A stretch of DNA of 56,883 nucleotides from Acidovorax defluvii (GCA_003268905.1 QLTU01000024.1:1-56883); one strand, 5' to 3'. Shown: positions 44,547 to 51,601, numbered from the stretch's first letter. A program made the numbers and translations. The notes: generated by a model from the letters alone, not told the origin.

Positions 44547-46232
44547 TTAGACATCCGCCTGCAGCGGAGCCAGGGGATGAAAGTAGGGATGCTCGGGCGT
44601 GATGGCATCCTTGACGGCTTGCTGCTTCAAATCCAATGCATCCAGCGTGGCCAACTCGGCTTGCAGTCGTGTCAGCGGCTCCAGCACCGGGCCATAGGCG
44701 TCCTCAATGTCGGCCAGGCGGGCGTCACGCTGCTCTTCGACTTCGCGGATCAGTTGCGCCTCATGCTCCGGAACCAGACGCTGGGCGGTAGCCAAATCGC
44801 CGAAGGCGCGCCACGGAACCAGGATGCGCATCAGATCCGAGGGACGCAGCAGGTTCTGCGGGTTGCCTTTCTGGAAATGGCGCGAGGCCCAAATCATCAA
44901 GATCTTGTCCTTGCGCTCGGCGGGCTTGGCCTTGTTGAGCAGCACCAGGCAGCCGGGCACGTTGTTGCCATAGAACAGCTTGCCCGGCAGCACGACGATG
45001 GCCTCGATCAAGTCGGCTTCGATGAAACTGCGGCGGATCACGTACTCGGCGTCGGCCTTTTGGTTCTGACCATCTTCTTCTTCGGTTTGTTCAGGCTGGC
45101 CACGAAACAGCACGCCCTGGGACATCACCACCATGCCTTGGCCGCCTGTGCCAGCGTCGGGGTCTGCGTCTTTGAGGGATTTGACGATCTGCTGCATCCA
45201 GGCCCAGTCGCCATTGCTTGCGGGCGGCATGCCGTGGGATAGTCGGCCGAACTTGTCGCCCGCGACCACGGTGTCGTAGCCCCAATCCTCCAGTGAAAAA
45301 GGGGGATTCATGATGATGCGGTCGAACTGCTTGAGACGGTTGTCAGTCGTGACGTGGCGCGGATCGCGCAGGCTGTCGCCCTGCTTGTGCTCCCAAACCG
45401 GGATGCCATGCAGGATCATGTTGATGCGCGAGATGTTGTAAGTGGCAACGTTGGATTCCTGACCGTGCAACTGCAACTGGCGCACGTCACCGCCATGCTT
45501 CTTGACGTAGCGGATGCACTGCAGCAACAGGCCTCCCGAACCGCTGGCCCAGTCGCAAATGGACATGCCAGCCTTGGGCTGCAGCACCTCAGCCATCAGG
45601 AAGCCGACCTCGGCCGGGGTGTAGAACTCCCCGCTGGATTTACCGGCCTTGCTGGCGAAGTTGCGGATGAGGTATTCGTAGGCGTTGCCGAAGAGGTCGT
45701 CAGAGACGTGGGCACGGTCGAAGGTCTGACTGCCGAAGTGGTTGATCAGATTGACCAGCTTGTCGCGCGGCAGCTCGTCCTGCTTGTTGAAGTCGATCTT
45801 GCCGGTAAGGATGCCGTCGAAATTGTTCTGGCGGTGGGCGTTGGCCCGCTCGATGGCGAGCATGGCGTCATTCAACGCTTGGCCGAGCTGGGCCTTGGCG
45901 GTACGCGCCACGGTGGCCCAAGTGGCCGCCTTGGGCACGATGAAGTGGTGATTCTGAGGGTCGCGCGCCAGCAAAAAGGCCTGATCCTGGGGGATGCCCG
46001 CCTTTGTTAGGGTTGCGACCTGGGTGCAGACTTCCTCATCGAAACAGTCGCTGATGCGCTTGTAGAAGAGCAGCGCGAACACGTAGCCGCGAAATTCTGA
46101 GTGGTCGGCATTGCCGCGCAGGATGTCGGCGGCCTTGTCAAGGTAGCTTTCAAGCTCGCCTTGGGTCATCCGACGCGTGGGGCGGATGACGATGGGCGAT
46201 TCAAGGGTGCTGAGGAGTTCTTCGAGGTTCAT
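44547..46232 (-). CDS. hsdM: Type I restriction-modification DNA methyltransferase M subunit, interrupted (N-terminal part)
   Basis: 561 residues of an N6-adenine methyltransferase. The N-terminal helical domain is followed by the SAM-binding motif CDWASGSGGLLL (about 227-234) and the catalytic NPPF at 309-312. The frame ends at an ochre TAA after HPLAPLQADV. The next 163 codons continue the protein in the same frame, so the gene is a full-length hsdM with one nonsense codon. The lost part contains the coiled-coil C-terminus that contacts HsdS, so methylation may fail unless read-through or fragment complementation occurs. I chose the ATG giving MNLEELLSTLES. Confidence 0.88.
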   Translation of the reverse strand: MNLEELLSTLESPIVIRPTRRMTQGELESYLDKAADILRGNADHSEFRGYVFALLFYKRISDCFDEEVCTQVATLTKAGIPQDQAFLLARDPQNHHFIVPKAATWATVARTAKAQLGQALNDAMLAIERANAHRQNNFDGILTGKIDFNKQDELPRDKLVNLINHFGSQTFDRAHVSDDLFGNAYEYLIRNFASKAGKSSGEFYTPAEVGFLMAEVLQPKAGMSICDWASGSGGLLLQCIRYVKKHGGDVRQLQLHGQESNVATYNISRINMILHGIPVWEHKQGDSLRDPRHVTTDNRLKQFDRIIMNPPFSLEDWGYDTVVAGDKFGRLSHGMPPASNGDWAWMQQIVKSLKDADPDAGTGGQGMVVMSQGVLFRGQPEQTEEEDGQNQKADAEYVIRRSFIEADLIEAIVVLPGKLFYGNNVPGCLVLLNKAKPAERKDKILMIWASRHFQKGNPQNLLRPSDLMRILVPWRAFGDLATAQRLVPEHEAQLIREVEEQRDARLADIEDAYGPVLEPLTRLQAELATLDALDLKQQAVKDAITPEHPYFHPLAPLQADV

Positions 46233-46254
46233 TGTGGGATTGCCATGGCAGGCG

Positions 46255-46277
46255 CAAGACCGATGTCTTGACAAGAC
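46255..46277. promoter_or_regulatory. Triple half-site operator-like element
   Basis: CAAGAC, four bases CGAT, GTCTTG, one base A, CAAGAC. This gives two overlapping inverted repeats sharing the centre arm. It overlaps the -35 box of the plus-strand promoter and lies 23-45 bp upstream of the hsdM start, so a bound regulator could act on both. Confidence 0.55.
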
Positions 46278-46295
46278 CTGCTCCTTGAGTAGAAT
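46268..46295 (+). promoter_or_regulatory. Near-consensus sigma-70 promoter
   Basis: TTGACA at 46268-46273, a 16-bp spacer and TAGAAT at 46290-46295. Transcription should start near 46302 and run rightward, opposite to hsdM. Confidence 0.65.
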
Positions 46296-46301
46296 CGCGG
46301 G

Positions 46302-46384
46302 TTGAGTTCACTGCCTATCGGCTTTGAACCTATCGAGGTTTCGGCCGCTGAACCCGCGTAGCGAATCAGCGGCCTTTGTTTTTT
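46302..46384 (+). ncRNA. Candidate small RNA of about 83 nt (antisense to hsdM leader)
   Basis: The unit sits in the 163-bp gap between the nuclease-like gene and hsdM, on the opposite strand. A promoter (46268-46295) is followed by hairpin 1 (46306-46329: GTTCA/TGAAC closing GCC-TATC-GGC) and an intrinsic terminator hairpin (46343-46374) with TTTGTTTTTT. No open frame of useful length is inside. It could pair with any mRNA that reads from the upstream operon into hsdM, or act in trans. No known RNA family is recognised. Confidence 0.5.
46343..46384 (+). terminator. Terminator of the candidate small RNA
   Basis: Perfect 9-bp stem GGCCGCTGA (46343-46351) / TCAGCGGCC (46366-46374), then TTTGTTTTTT. 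It is orientated on the plus strand, where no coding gene ends nearby. Confidence 0.75.
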
Positions 46385-46395
46385 CTGGAGCGCTT

Positions 46396-46866
46396 TCATG
46401 GCACTCCTCCGAGTTGACGGACGCAGTCCACTCGCGACCAGACAGGCGAAGTCCTGATCTTGCTGATGCTGTTGTCCGCTTGGTAGCAGGTCACGAAGTT
46501 CGCCTTCAGCGAGCCATCGAGCTTCAGCCCCATAGCGACGACCACCACGAAGTCCTCGTAGACTACAGCCACGCGTCGAGTAGAGTCGTACCCGCGCGAA
46601 GCCTTGTCCCAACCTGCGAACAAGTCAGCATTCGGGTGCTCAAGCGTTGATTTGATCCAGTCGATACGCTGCGCCCTTACAGACGAAAAAGCATCCTTGC
46701 GTCCATCGCGTGCGGTACTCTCGTAGAACATGTGCCCAAACTGATTGGTACCAAAGAACACACGTATACCGTCAAAGGTCTGGATATTGCCGCGACAGTA
46801 AACCCGTTCGTAATGCGAGCGGTATTCAGCCACGCTGGCGTAGTTCACCAGTGGGGGTAACGCCAT
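46396..46866 (-). CDS. PBECR-like putative nuclease/toxin
   Basis: A 156-residue basic-acidic mixed protein. The pattern GNIQTFDGIRVFFGTNQFGHMFYES, RDGRKDAFSSVRAQRIDWIKSTL and ANFVTCYQAD resembles the phage Barnase-EndoU-ColicinE5/D-RelE-like nuclease group (PBECR), small RNases found in toxins. The assignment is by motif impression and not certain. It starts at an ATG overlapping the DUF3800 stop as TGATG, so the two are coupled. It ends 163 bp before hsdM. Confidence 0.5.
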   Translation of the reverse strand: MALPPLVNYASVAEYRSHYERVYCRGNIQTFDGIRVFFGTNQFGHMFYESTARDGRKDAFSSVRAQRIDWIKSTLEHPNADLFAGWDKASRGYDSTRRVAVVYEDFVVVVAMGLKLDGSLKANFVTCYQADNSISKIRTSPVWSRVDCVRQLGGVP

Positions 46867-47564
46867 CACCACCCCCCCTGCAGTCGGATTTTGAAGATGT
46901 TGAACTTCTCTTCCGTCTTGTGAGTGGGGGCAAGCGTTCTACCCAGTGCCGCTTCGAGGCGCTGAACGACGGCCGACTTGGCAGTGCCATCGCGTAACGT
47001 GTCATTGATTCGGCTGCTGGCAGCTCCCAACAACAGGTCGCACAACTGGATCAATACCACCTCGTGTGAAGGCAACGACTGCGTGCTGACGATGCTCGAT
47101 GTCAGGTTGGCCCTCGAGAGACACCGCCCCAAAACAGGCAAGCGTTTGGGATCGCGGTTGCTTTTGACATCACAAAAAATCCGGTATTCGTTAAAGTCAA
47201 GAATCCAGTGGTGCAGCAACTGGTAATAAAACTTATAGAACCCAAGCTCGCCGTCGTTGTCATGTAGGGCAAGATTCAACTGCGTACGATCCACCGCGAT
47301 GCAGCGAAATCGCAGGTTGTCGCCATAGCTGACGAATAAATCGATGAGCTCCACATAAAAGTCTCGTCGATTCGGCGAAACCTTGCTCCACTTGATTTCG
47401 CCCCATGCCTGATGTCGCTGGCGCAAGGCGCCGACTCTGGACTTGATTTCGTGGCGCAGTTCAACCGGCAACCAAAGGCTGCCGATCATGAGGTATCGCG
47501 CACGCGGACTTGCGGATGTCAAGACATCCGGATTGGCCTCATCGCAGTAGACCTCAAATTTCAT
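46866..47564 (-). CDS. DUF3800 domain-containing protein
   Basis: A 232-residue protein with the DUF3800 RNase H-like pattern: YCDEANPD near the N-terminus, an internal IFCDVKSNRD strand and the C-terminal LIQLCDLLLGAASSRIND. The acidic residues (D8/E9, the central Asp and the LCD Asp) suit a metal-dependent nuclease. DUF3800 genes are frequent in defence islands. The ATG overlaps the HTH gene's stop (ATGA). Confidence 0.8.
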   Translation of the reverse strand: MKFEVYCDEANPDVLTSASPRARYLMIGSLWLPVELRHEIKSRVGALRQRHQAWGEIKWSKVSPNRRDFYVELIDLFVSYGDNLRFRCIAVDRTQLNLALHDNDGELGFYKFYYQLLHHWILDFNEYRIFCDVKSNRDPKRLPVLGRCLSRANLTSSIVSTQSLPSHEVVLIQLCDLLLGAASSRINDTLRDGTAKSAVVQRLEAALGRTLAPTHKTEEKFNIFKIRLQGGW

Positions 47565-47902
47565 TCCTCATCTCCCTGTGGTGAATCCAGCACAACCAAG
47601 AACTCTGTTGCCAGCGCCACAGGCTGAGTTTCGCGAGCGTTTTTTTCTATCGATACCAGTCCGTAGCCTTCCATCATCCTCAGCGTGCGCGACAAATTTG
47701 GCACTTGGCGACCAGTAAGCTCAGCCAGTTCCGTCAATGACTTTGGCTTGCGCTCATGGATCAACCTCAACATCGCCCTGTTGTCTTCCGATAGCACCGC
47801 AGCCATAGTCGCCATTGACGGAAACCAAACGGTCGGGACGTACTTTCCGACAGCATTTACCGGCATGTCGGTGCGACGGATGCCAACGATGCAGCGCTTC
47901 AT
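47561..47902 (-). CDS. HTH transcriptional regulator (MarR/HVO_A0114-like), putative antitoxin/regulator
   Basis: A 113-residue winged-helix protein: SEDNRAMLRLIHERKPKSLTELAELTGRQVPNLSRTLRMMEGYGLVSIEK. It fits small winged-helix regulators often placed with toxin genes. I chose the ATG giving MKRCIVGIRRT, with AAGGT upstream; earlier in-frame starts are possible. It leads the three-gene operon HTH-DUF3800-PBECR, so it probably autoregulates it. Confidence 0.75.
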   Translation of the reverse strand: MKRCIVGIRRTDMPVNAVGKYVPTVWFPSMATMAAVLSEDNRAMLRLIHERKPKSLTELAELTGRQVPNLSRTLRMMEGYGLVSIEKNARETQPVALATEFLVVLDSPQGDEE

Positions 47903-48035
47903 CGACGTTGACCTTACGAATGGAGTAGATACGTAAAGTATATCAATGTGGCACAACTATAGACAGGGCATTCGCTTGGCTTCTTGATCGTTCAGCGCGT
48001 GAATGGTGGCGTAATCAATCAACCCGGAGCCCACC

Positions 48036-48239
48036 ATGACCACCCAGACCACCGCGCTCGACGCCTATCTCGCCCGCGCCGCCGCCATCCACATCAAGTT
48101 GACCGGGCTACAGCAACTGGCCGACGACCACTTCGGCCATGCCCCAAAGGCCATCCACTGGGGTCACGTTGGGGACCTCGGGCGGGTGGATCAGGCGCTT
48201 GATGACCTGCTGGCGATCTTCGACGGCCAGGCCAAGTGA
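48036..48239 (+). CDS. Small hypothetical protein
   Basis: A 67-residue mostly helical protein, MTTQTTALDAYLARAAAIHI... ending DDLLAIFDGQAK. CCCGGAGCCCACC precedes the ATG, giving a good GGAG site. It overlaps the DUF3489 gene by four bases at its upstream GTG and diverges from the HTH operon. No family is recognised. Confidence 0.65.
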   Translation: MTTQTTALDAYLARAAAIHIKLTGLQQLADDHFGHAPKAIHWGHVGDLGRVDQALDDLLAIFDGQAK

Positions 48240-48250
48240 CAGAGGCCATG

Positions 48251-48736
48251 ATGGAGACCCTGCTCAAACTCTCCCCGGCTCAAAGCCTGCTGCTCCGCAC
48301 TGCCGCCCGCCGTCCTGATGGGCGAGTGATCCCGCCCGACACGCTGCGCGGCGGCGCACGGGTCAAGGTGCTGACCTCAATGCTGCAGCGCGGGTGGATC
48401 GAACCTGCCGACGGCGGCCATACGCTGACCAGCGCAGGCTACGCGGCCATCGGCCAGCAAAGGCCGATACCGCCGGATGACGTCCAGCCAATGGACACCA
48501 CCGGCGACCTCCAACTTCTGGAGGGCATCCCGATCCGCCCTGGCACCAAGCTCGCCGCGCTGGTGATGGCGCTACGCCACCCGCAAGGCGCGACCAGTCT
48601 CCAACTGATGCTGGACACCGGCTGGCAACAACACACCGTGCGCGGAGCCATTTCCGGGATGCTGCGCAAGAAACTTGGCCTGAACGTGGTGCTGGCGCAC
48701 AACGAATCCGGCGAGCGGGTGTACAGGGTGGTGTGA
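48251..48736 (+). CDS. DUF3489 domain-containing protein
   Basis: A 161-residue protein whose C-terminal half is the DUF3489 winged-helix-like domain: RPGTKLAALVMALRHPQGATSLQLMLDTGWQQHTVRGAISGMLRKKLGL. This domain is common beside serine recombinases and DUF2924 in mobile elements of proteobacteria. I chose the ATG with AGAGG five bases upstream; GTG at 48236 or ATG at 48248 are alternatives. DNA binding is inferred from the HTH-like pattern. Confidence 0.82.
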   Translation: METLLKLSPAQSLLLRTAARRPDGRVIPPDTLRGGARVKVLTSMLQRGWIEPADGGHTLTSAGYAAIGQQRPIPPDDVQPMDTTGDLQLLEGIPIRPGTKLAALVMALRHPQGATSLQLMLDTGWQQHTVRGAISGMLRKKLGLNVVLAHNESGERVYRVV

Positions 48737-48788
48737 TCTGCCGCCAGGCGGTGTCCAGTTTCTTGAGGCCAAGCGGATACCCCGGCGT

Positions 48789-48887
48789 GTCTGACGCATC
48801 GGACACAGGTTGTCGTAACTTTCCGTGAGGCACGCACACGCGCACGCGTATAGATAGTTACGTGGAGCTGTGTCCGATGCGTCAGAC
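48789..48887. repeat. Large two-tier inverted repeat
   Basis: Outer arms 48789-48808 and 48868-48887 are a perfect 20-bp inverted pair starting GTCTGACGCATCGGACACAG. Inner arms CGTAACT (48814-48820) and AGTTACG (48856-48862) are also inverted, with 5-nt spacers on each side. The loop holds a TATAGAT box. Each outer arm is itself quasi-palindromic, GTCnGAnnnnTCnGAC. Confidence 0.85.
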
Positions 48888-48993
48888 CGTGCGCAAAGGC
48901 TCGTGGGCCGATTTCTGCAACCCAGCCAGCGAGCCGGCTGCAAACCCGCGCCAGCATTGAGTTTTCTATCCTGGCCGTTTTTCGTTTGGCCGG

Positions 48994-49117
48994 GGTGCAA
49001 ACCTGCGAACCGGGTACGCACCCAGGTTCGCACCTTCCCCATTCCCCCGCCTTCGCGCACAGGCCCGCGCTGACGCGGCATTCGGCCCGTTGGCCCACAT
49101 CGCCGGGTGCGAACCGC
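48994..49117. repeat. GGTGCRAACC elements (three copies)
   Basis: GGTGCAAACCTG at 48994-49005, its inverted partner CAGGTTCGCACC at 49023-49034 and GGTGCGAACCGC at 49106-49117. They may be protein binding sites. Further TGCAAACC words surround them. Confidence 0.55.
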
Positions 49118-49252
49118 AAACCCTGCAAACCTTGTTTTCTGGTCGGACGGTGGCGCAATGCTGCGCTCGCGCCCCCCGTATTGGAATATCGCCCGGAAGG
49201 ACCCCTATCGCCTGGGGCATGTATGCGTGCGCCGACCATAACAATAGACGCT

Positions 49253-49320
49253 GACCATCACCATCGTCACCACCATCACAAGCTCCACCCGGTGTGACGG
49301 TGGTGATGGTTGTGACGGTC
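49253..49320. repeat. Inverted pair of 28-bp iteron triplets
   Basis: Left arm 49253-49280 is GACCATCAC, CATCGTCAC, CACCATCAC plus A. Right arm 49293-49320 is the inverted GACCGTCAC, AACCATCAC, CACCGTCAC plus A. The two match at 23 of 28 positions, and a third copy is at 50582-50609. Confidence 0.7.
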
Positions 49321-49470
49321 GCCCCTTATTGTTTACACCGGCGAAAGCACGGATGTGCCCTCGGCACGATCATCACGCAGGGAGCGTAGCGGTGGATCGC
49401 AGCGGGCGATGGAGAACCGGCATGGATGAACGTGGACGGTGCTGGACCGCCCTCGGTAGACTGATGGGCA

Positions 49471-50208
49471 ATGAACCCGCATTTGCTCACCCTGGCCCTG
49501 ACCACACCGCTCGAACAACTTCTGGAGTTGCCGAACGCGGTGAGGATTGCTGCCTGCGCCCGAGAAGATTTGCACCGCTTCAGCGCAGAGCAGTTGGCGC
49601 AGATGTTGGCCAGCATTGATGCGGCCATCACCGATACCGTGACATTGGCGCAAATGAAGCACGGCGGCGAGCTGGTCAACCGACGCGAGCAGCGCGACCT
49701 GGACTGGTTCATCGAGGTCACCAATCAAGCCGAATGGCCGCGCCTGCGGTCAGCCACTACAACGGATCGGGATTACCTCCGCCTCTTGGCGCTCTACAAG
49801 TTGGGCGCGGTGATTGAGGCCACGGCAGATACCCCGCCAGGGATCATCATCATGCCGGCGGAAGAAGCGTTGATGGAGTCACTGGAATCCTTGGTGCTGG
49901 CCGATCTATTGCCGGAGTCACCGTCAACTGAGCAGATCATCGAAGAGGCGTGGAAGGCAGGGCTCACGCCAGAGCCCGTTGCCGCCGACGAAGTGCGCAA
50001 GGCGCAAAGCCAAGCCGTCAGACGGGCGGCCGATGCTCGACACGCCAGCAACCGGGCCGCCAAACAAAAGTCCCTGGAACTGTTCGCTTCGAACACCAAC
50101 CGCACCAAGGAAGAGGCCTACCGCATCATCGGCGCGCAGGTCTGCAAGGCACCGGGCACGATCAAGAATTGGATCGCGGGCATTCCAAAGGACTCGCCGC
50201 CCAAGTAA
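49471..50208 (+). CDS. Hypothetical protein with C-terminal helical region
   Basis: A 245-residue mostly helical protein. No family recognised. The C-terminus has a charged helix (DEVRKAQSQAVRRAADARHA) and a short HTH-like segment (RTKEEAYRIIGAQVCKAPGTIKNWIAG) resembling KorB or DUF-type DNA-binding ends. It sits between the palindromic region and the AlpA gene. Its weak SD makes the ATG at 49471 the simplest choice. Confidence 0.7.
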   Translation: MNPHLLTLALTTPLEQLLELPNAVRIAACAREDLHRFSAEQLAQMLASIDAAITDTVTLAQMKHGGELVNRREQRDLDWFIEVTNQAEWPRLRSATTTDRDYLRLLALYKLGAVIEATADTPPGIIIMPAEEALMESLESLVLADLLPESPSTEQIIEEAWKAGLTPEPVAADEVRKAQSQAVRRAADARHASNRAAKQKSLELFASNTNRTKEEAYRIIGAQVCKAPGTIKNWIAGIPKDSPPK

Positions 50209-50224
50209 TTTCACTGCGAACCTT

Positions 50225-50262
50225 CACGGTGCGCGCAGCGTGATCATCGTGCGCGCACCGTG
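50225..50262. promoter_or_regulatory. 38-bp perfect dyad
   Basis: CACGGTGCGCGCA (50225-50237) and TGCGCGCACCGTG (50250-50262) are inverted with a 12-bp centre containing TGATCA. No T tract follows, so an operator is more likely than a terminator. It lies just upstream of the AlpA-like gene. Confidence 0.6.
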
Positions 50263-50327
50263 TCTATGAATGCCAATTCTTGTGGCATTCAATACAGAGC
50301 ATCCCCAAACGACCACGGATGCTCGCC

Positions 50328-50525
50328 ATGTACCAACCCCGTCCTGCACTGCCCGAAACCGGCTTCGTTCGGTTGCCGCAGATTCTGTCCCTGATCCCCA
50401 TCAGCCGTTCGGCCTGGTGGGCGGGTATCCGGGAAGGCAAATTTCCCCAAGGCATCAAACTCGGCAGCAAGACCACGGTCTGGCGCGCTGAGGACATTCG
50501 CAATCTCATCGAACGCTCGCGCTGA
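50328..50525 (+). CDS. AlpA family transcriptional regulator / excisionase-like HTH
   Basis: A 65-residue HTH protein of the AlpA family: FVRLPQILSLIPISRSAWWAGIREGKFPQGIKLGSKTTVWRAEDIRNLIE. AlpA proteins activate integrase/excision genes of P4-like elements. An ATG three codons upstream is also possible; neither has a strong SD. It lies immediately before the primase-helicase-like gene. Confidence 0.85.
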   Translation: MYQPRPALPETGFVRLPQILSLIPISRSAWWAGIREGKFPQGIKLGSKTTVWRAEDIRNLIERSR

Positions 50526-50539
50526 TTCGGGCTGTGAAG

Positions 50540-51601
50540 ATGAGCGCGTCCACCCCTTCTCCGGACGGAGTAGTAGAGAACGACCGTCACCACCATCACG
50601 ACCATCACACGGTCGAGATGGATGCTGCGGCCACTCCTGCACCGACACCTGACACCGATCCCGTTGGTGTGATCGAGGCGGCACTGGTCCGTCTGGTCGA
50701 TGACGTGGGCGTGCTGGCCGAGGAAGACGTGGTGCGCGCCTTCTCGATCCTCAAGGCCACGGACCTACCCGGCTACTTGCGCCTGCGCCACGCCGCCAAG
50801 AAGGCCAATCGCGATTGCTCGGTGACGGTGCTCGACAAGCTGGTGCGCGACGAACTGCCCGGCAGCGATGACGACAGCAGCGCGCTCGATGAACTGGTCG
50901 CCTTGGTCCGGGCGCAGTGCCAGTTGCACCACGACGCGGACCGTAATGCGGTCGCCGTGATTCCGATGCCCAGTCGGCGGGAAGTGTGGCGGGTGTATTC
51001 GTCCGGCTTCGAGGACTGGCTGCGGGCGGCGTACTGGCGTGCCAAGGAAATGGGCGTGCCGGAGACCACGATGAAATCGGCCCTGGCCACGCTCGCCGCC
51101 GCAGGCATCAACGATGGCGACGAGATCGAAGTCCACGTCCGCGCCGCCCGCTGCGGCGATGGCTACCTGATCGATCTGGCAGATGAGCAGTGGCAGGCCA
51201 TTCACGTCACCCCCCAGGGCTGGCGGGTAGTGAACGAGTCGCCGGTGTATTTCACCCGCACGCCTTCGATGCGCCCGCTGCCGATGCCTGTGCCGATAGG
51301 GGTGACCCATGGCGATGTCGGTTTGCTCTGGCAGCACACCAACATCCCGGCACACAGCCGTCTGATGGTGCTGGCGTGGCTACTGGACTGCTTCCGTCCG
51401 GACACCCCTTTCCCGGTGCTGGAGCTGGTGGGCGAACAAGGCTCGGCCAAGTCCACCACGCAGTCCGTGCTGCGCAGCCTGGTCGATCCCAACAAGGTGA
51501 TGCTGCGCGGCCGGCCCAAGACGGTGGAGGACGTGTTTGTCGCCGCAGCCAACAACTGGCTGGTCAGCTACGAGAACCTTTCCGGCCTCACGCCCGAGTA
51601 A
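50540..51601 (+). CDS. Primase/AAA+ helicase-like replication protein, interrupted (N-terminal part)
   Basis: 353 residues ending in a premature TAA. The N-terminus has a histidine-rich run (RHHHHDHHTVE, residues 16-26). The C-terminal part has an AAA+/DUF927-like ATPase: Walker A LVGEQGSAKSTTQ, then NWLVSYENLSGLTPE. The following 253 codons in the same frame complete the domain, so this is one gene with a nonsense codon (CAA to TAA is the simplest change). Such proteins are the presumed replicative helicases of P4-like or plasmid-like elements. I used the ATG of MSASTPSPDG. Confidence 0.8.
   Translation: MSASTPSPDGVVENDRHHHHDHHTVEMDAAATPAPTPDTDPVGVIEAALVRLVDDVGVLAEEDVVRAFSILKATDLPGYLRLRHAAKKANRDCSVTVLDKLVRDELPGSDDDSSALDELVALVRAQCQLHHDADRNAVAVIPMPSRREVWRVYSSGFEDWLRAAYWRAKEMGVPETTMKSALATLAAAGINDGDEIEVHVRAARCGDGYLIDLADEQWQAIHVTPQGWRVVNESPVYFTRTPSMRPLPMPVPIGVTHGDVGLLWQHTNIPAHSRLMVLAWLLDCFRPDTPFPVLELVGEQGSAKSTTQSVLRSLVDPNKVMLRGRPKTVEDVFVAAANNWLVSYENLSGLTPE
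50582..50609 (+). repeat. Third 28-bp iteron triplet, within the replication gene
   Basis: GACCGTCAC, CACCATCAC, GACCATCAC plus A. It matches the right arm upstream at 25/28 and the left arm at 24/28. It encodes the His-rich stretch, so coding and binding functions overlap. Confidence 0.65.

Larger units (their letters stand above)
48737..49470. other. 734-bp non-coding region rich in palindromes
   Basis: No open frame with support. It contains the 99-bp double-arm palindrome (48789-48887), three GGTGCRAACC elements (48994-49117) and an inverted pair of 9-bp iteron triplets (49253-49320). Such density is typical of a replication origin or a regulatory/recombination locus. Confidence 0.6.

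Noticed and set aside
49253..49320. CRISPR array
   Set aside because: Repeats are 9-bp units in tandem and inverted, with no spacers of uniform length and no cas genes.
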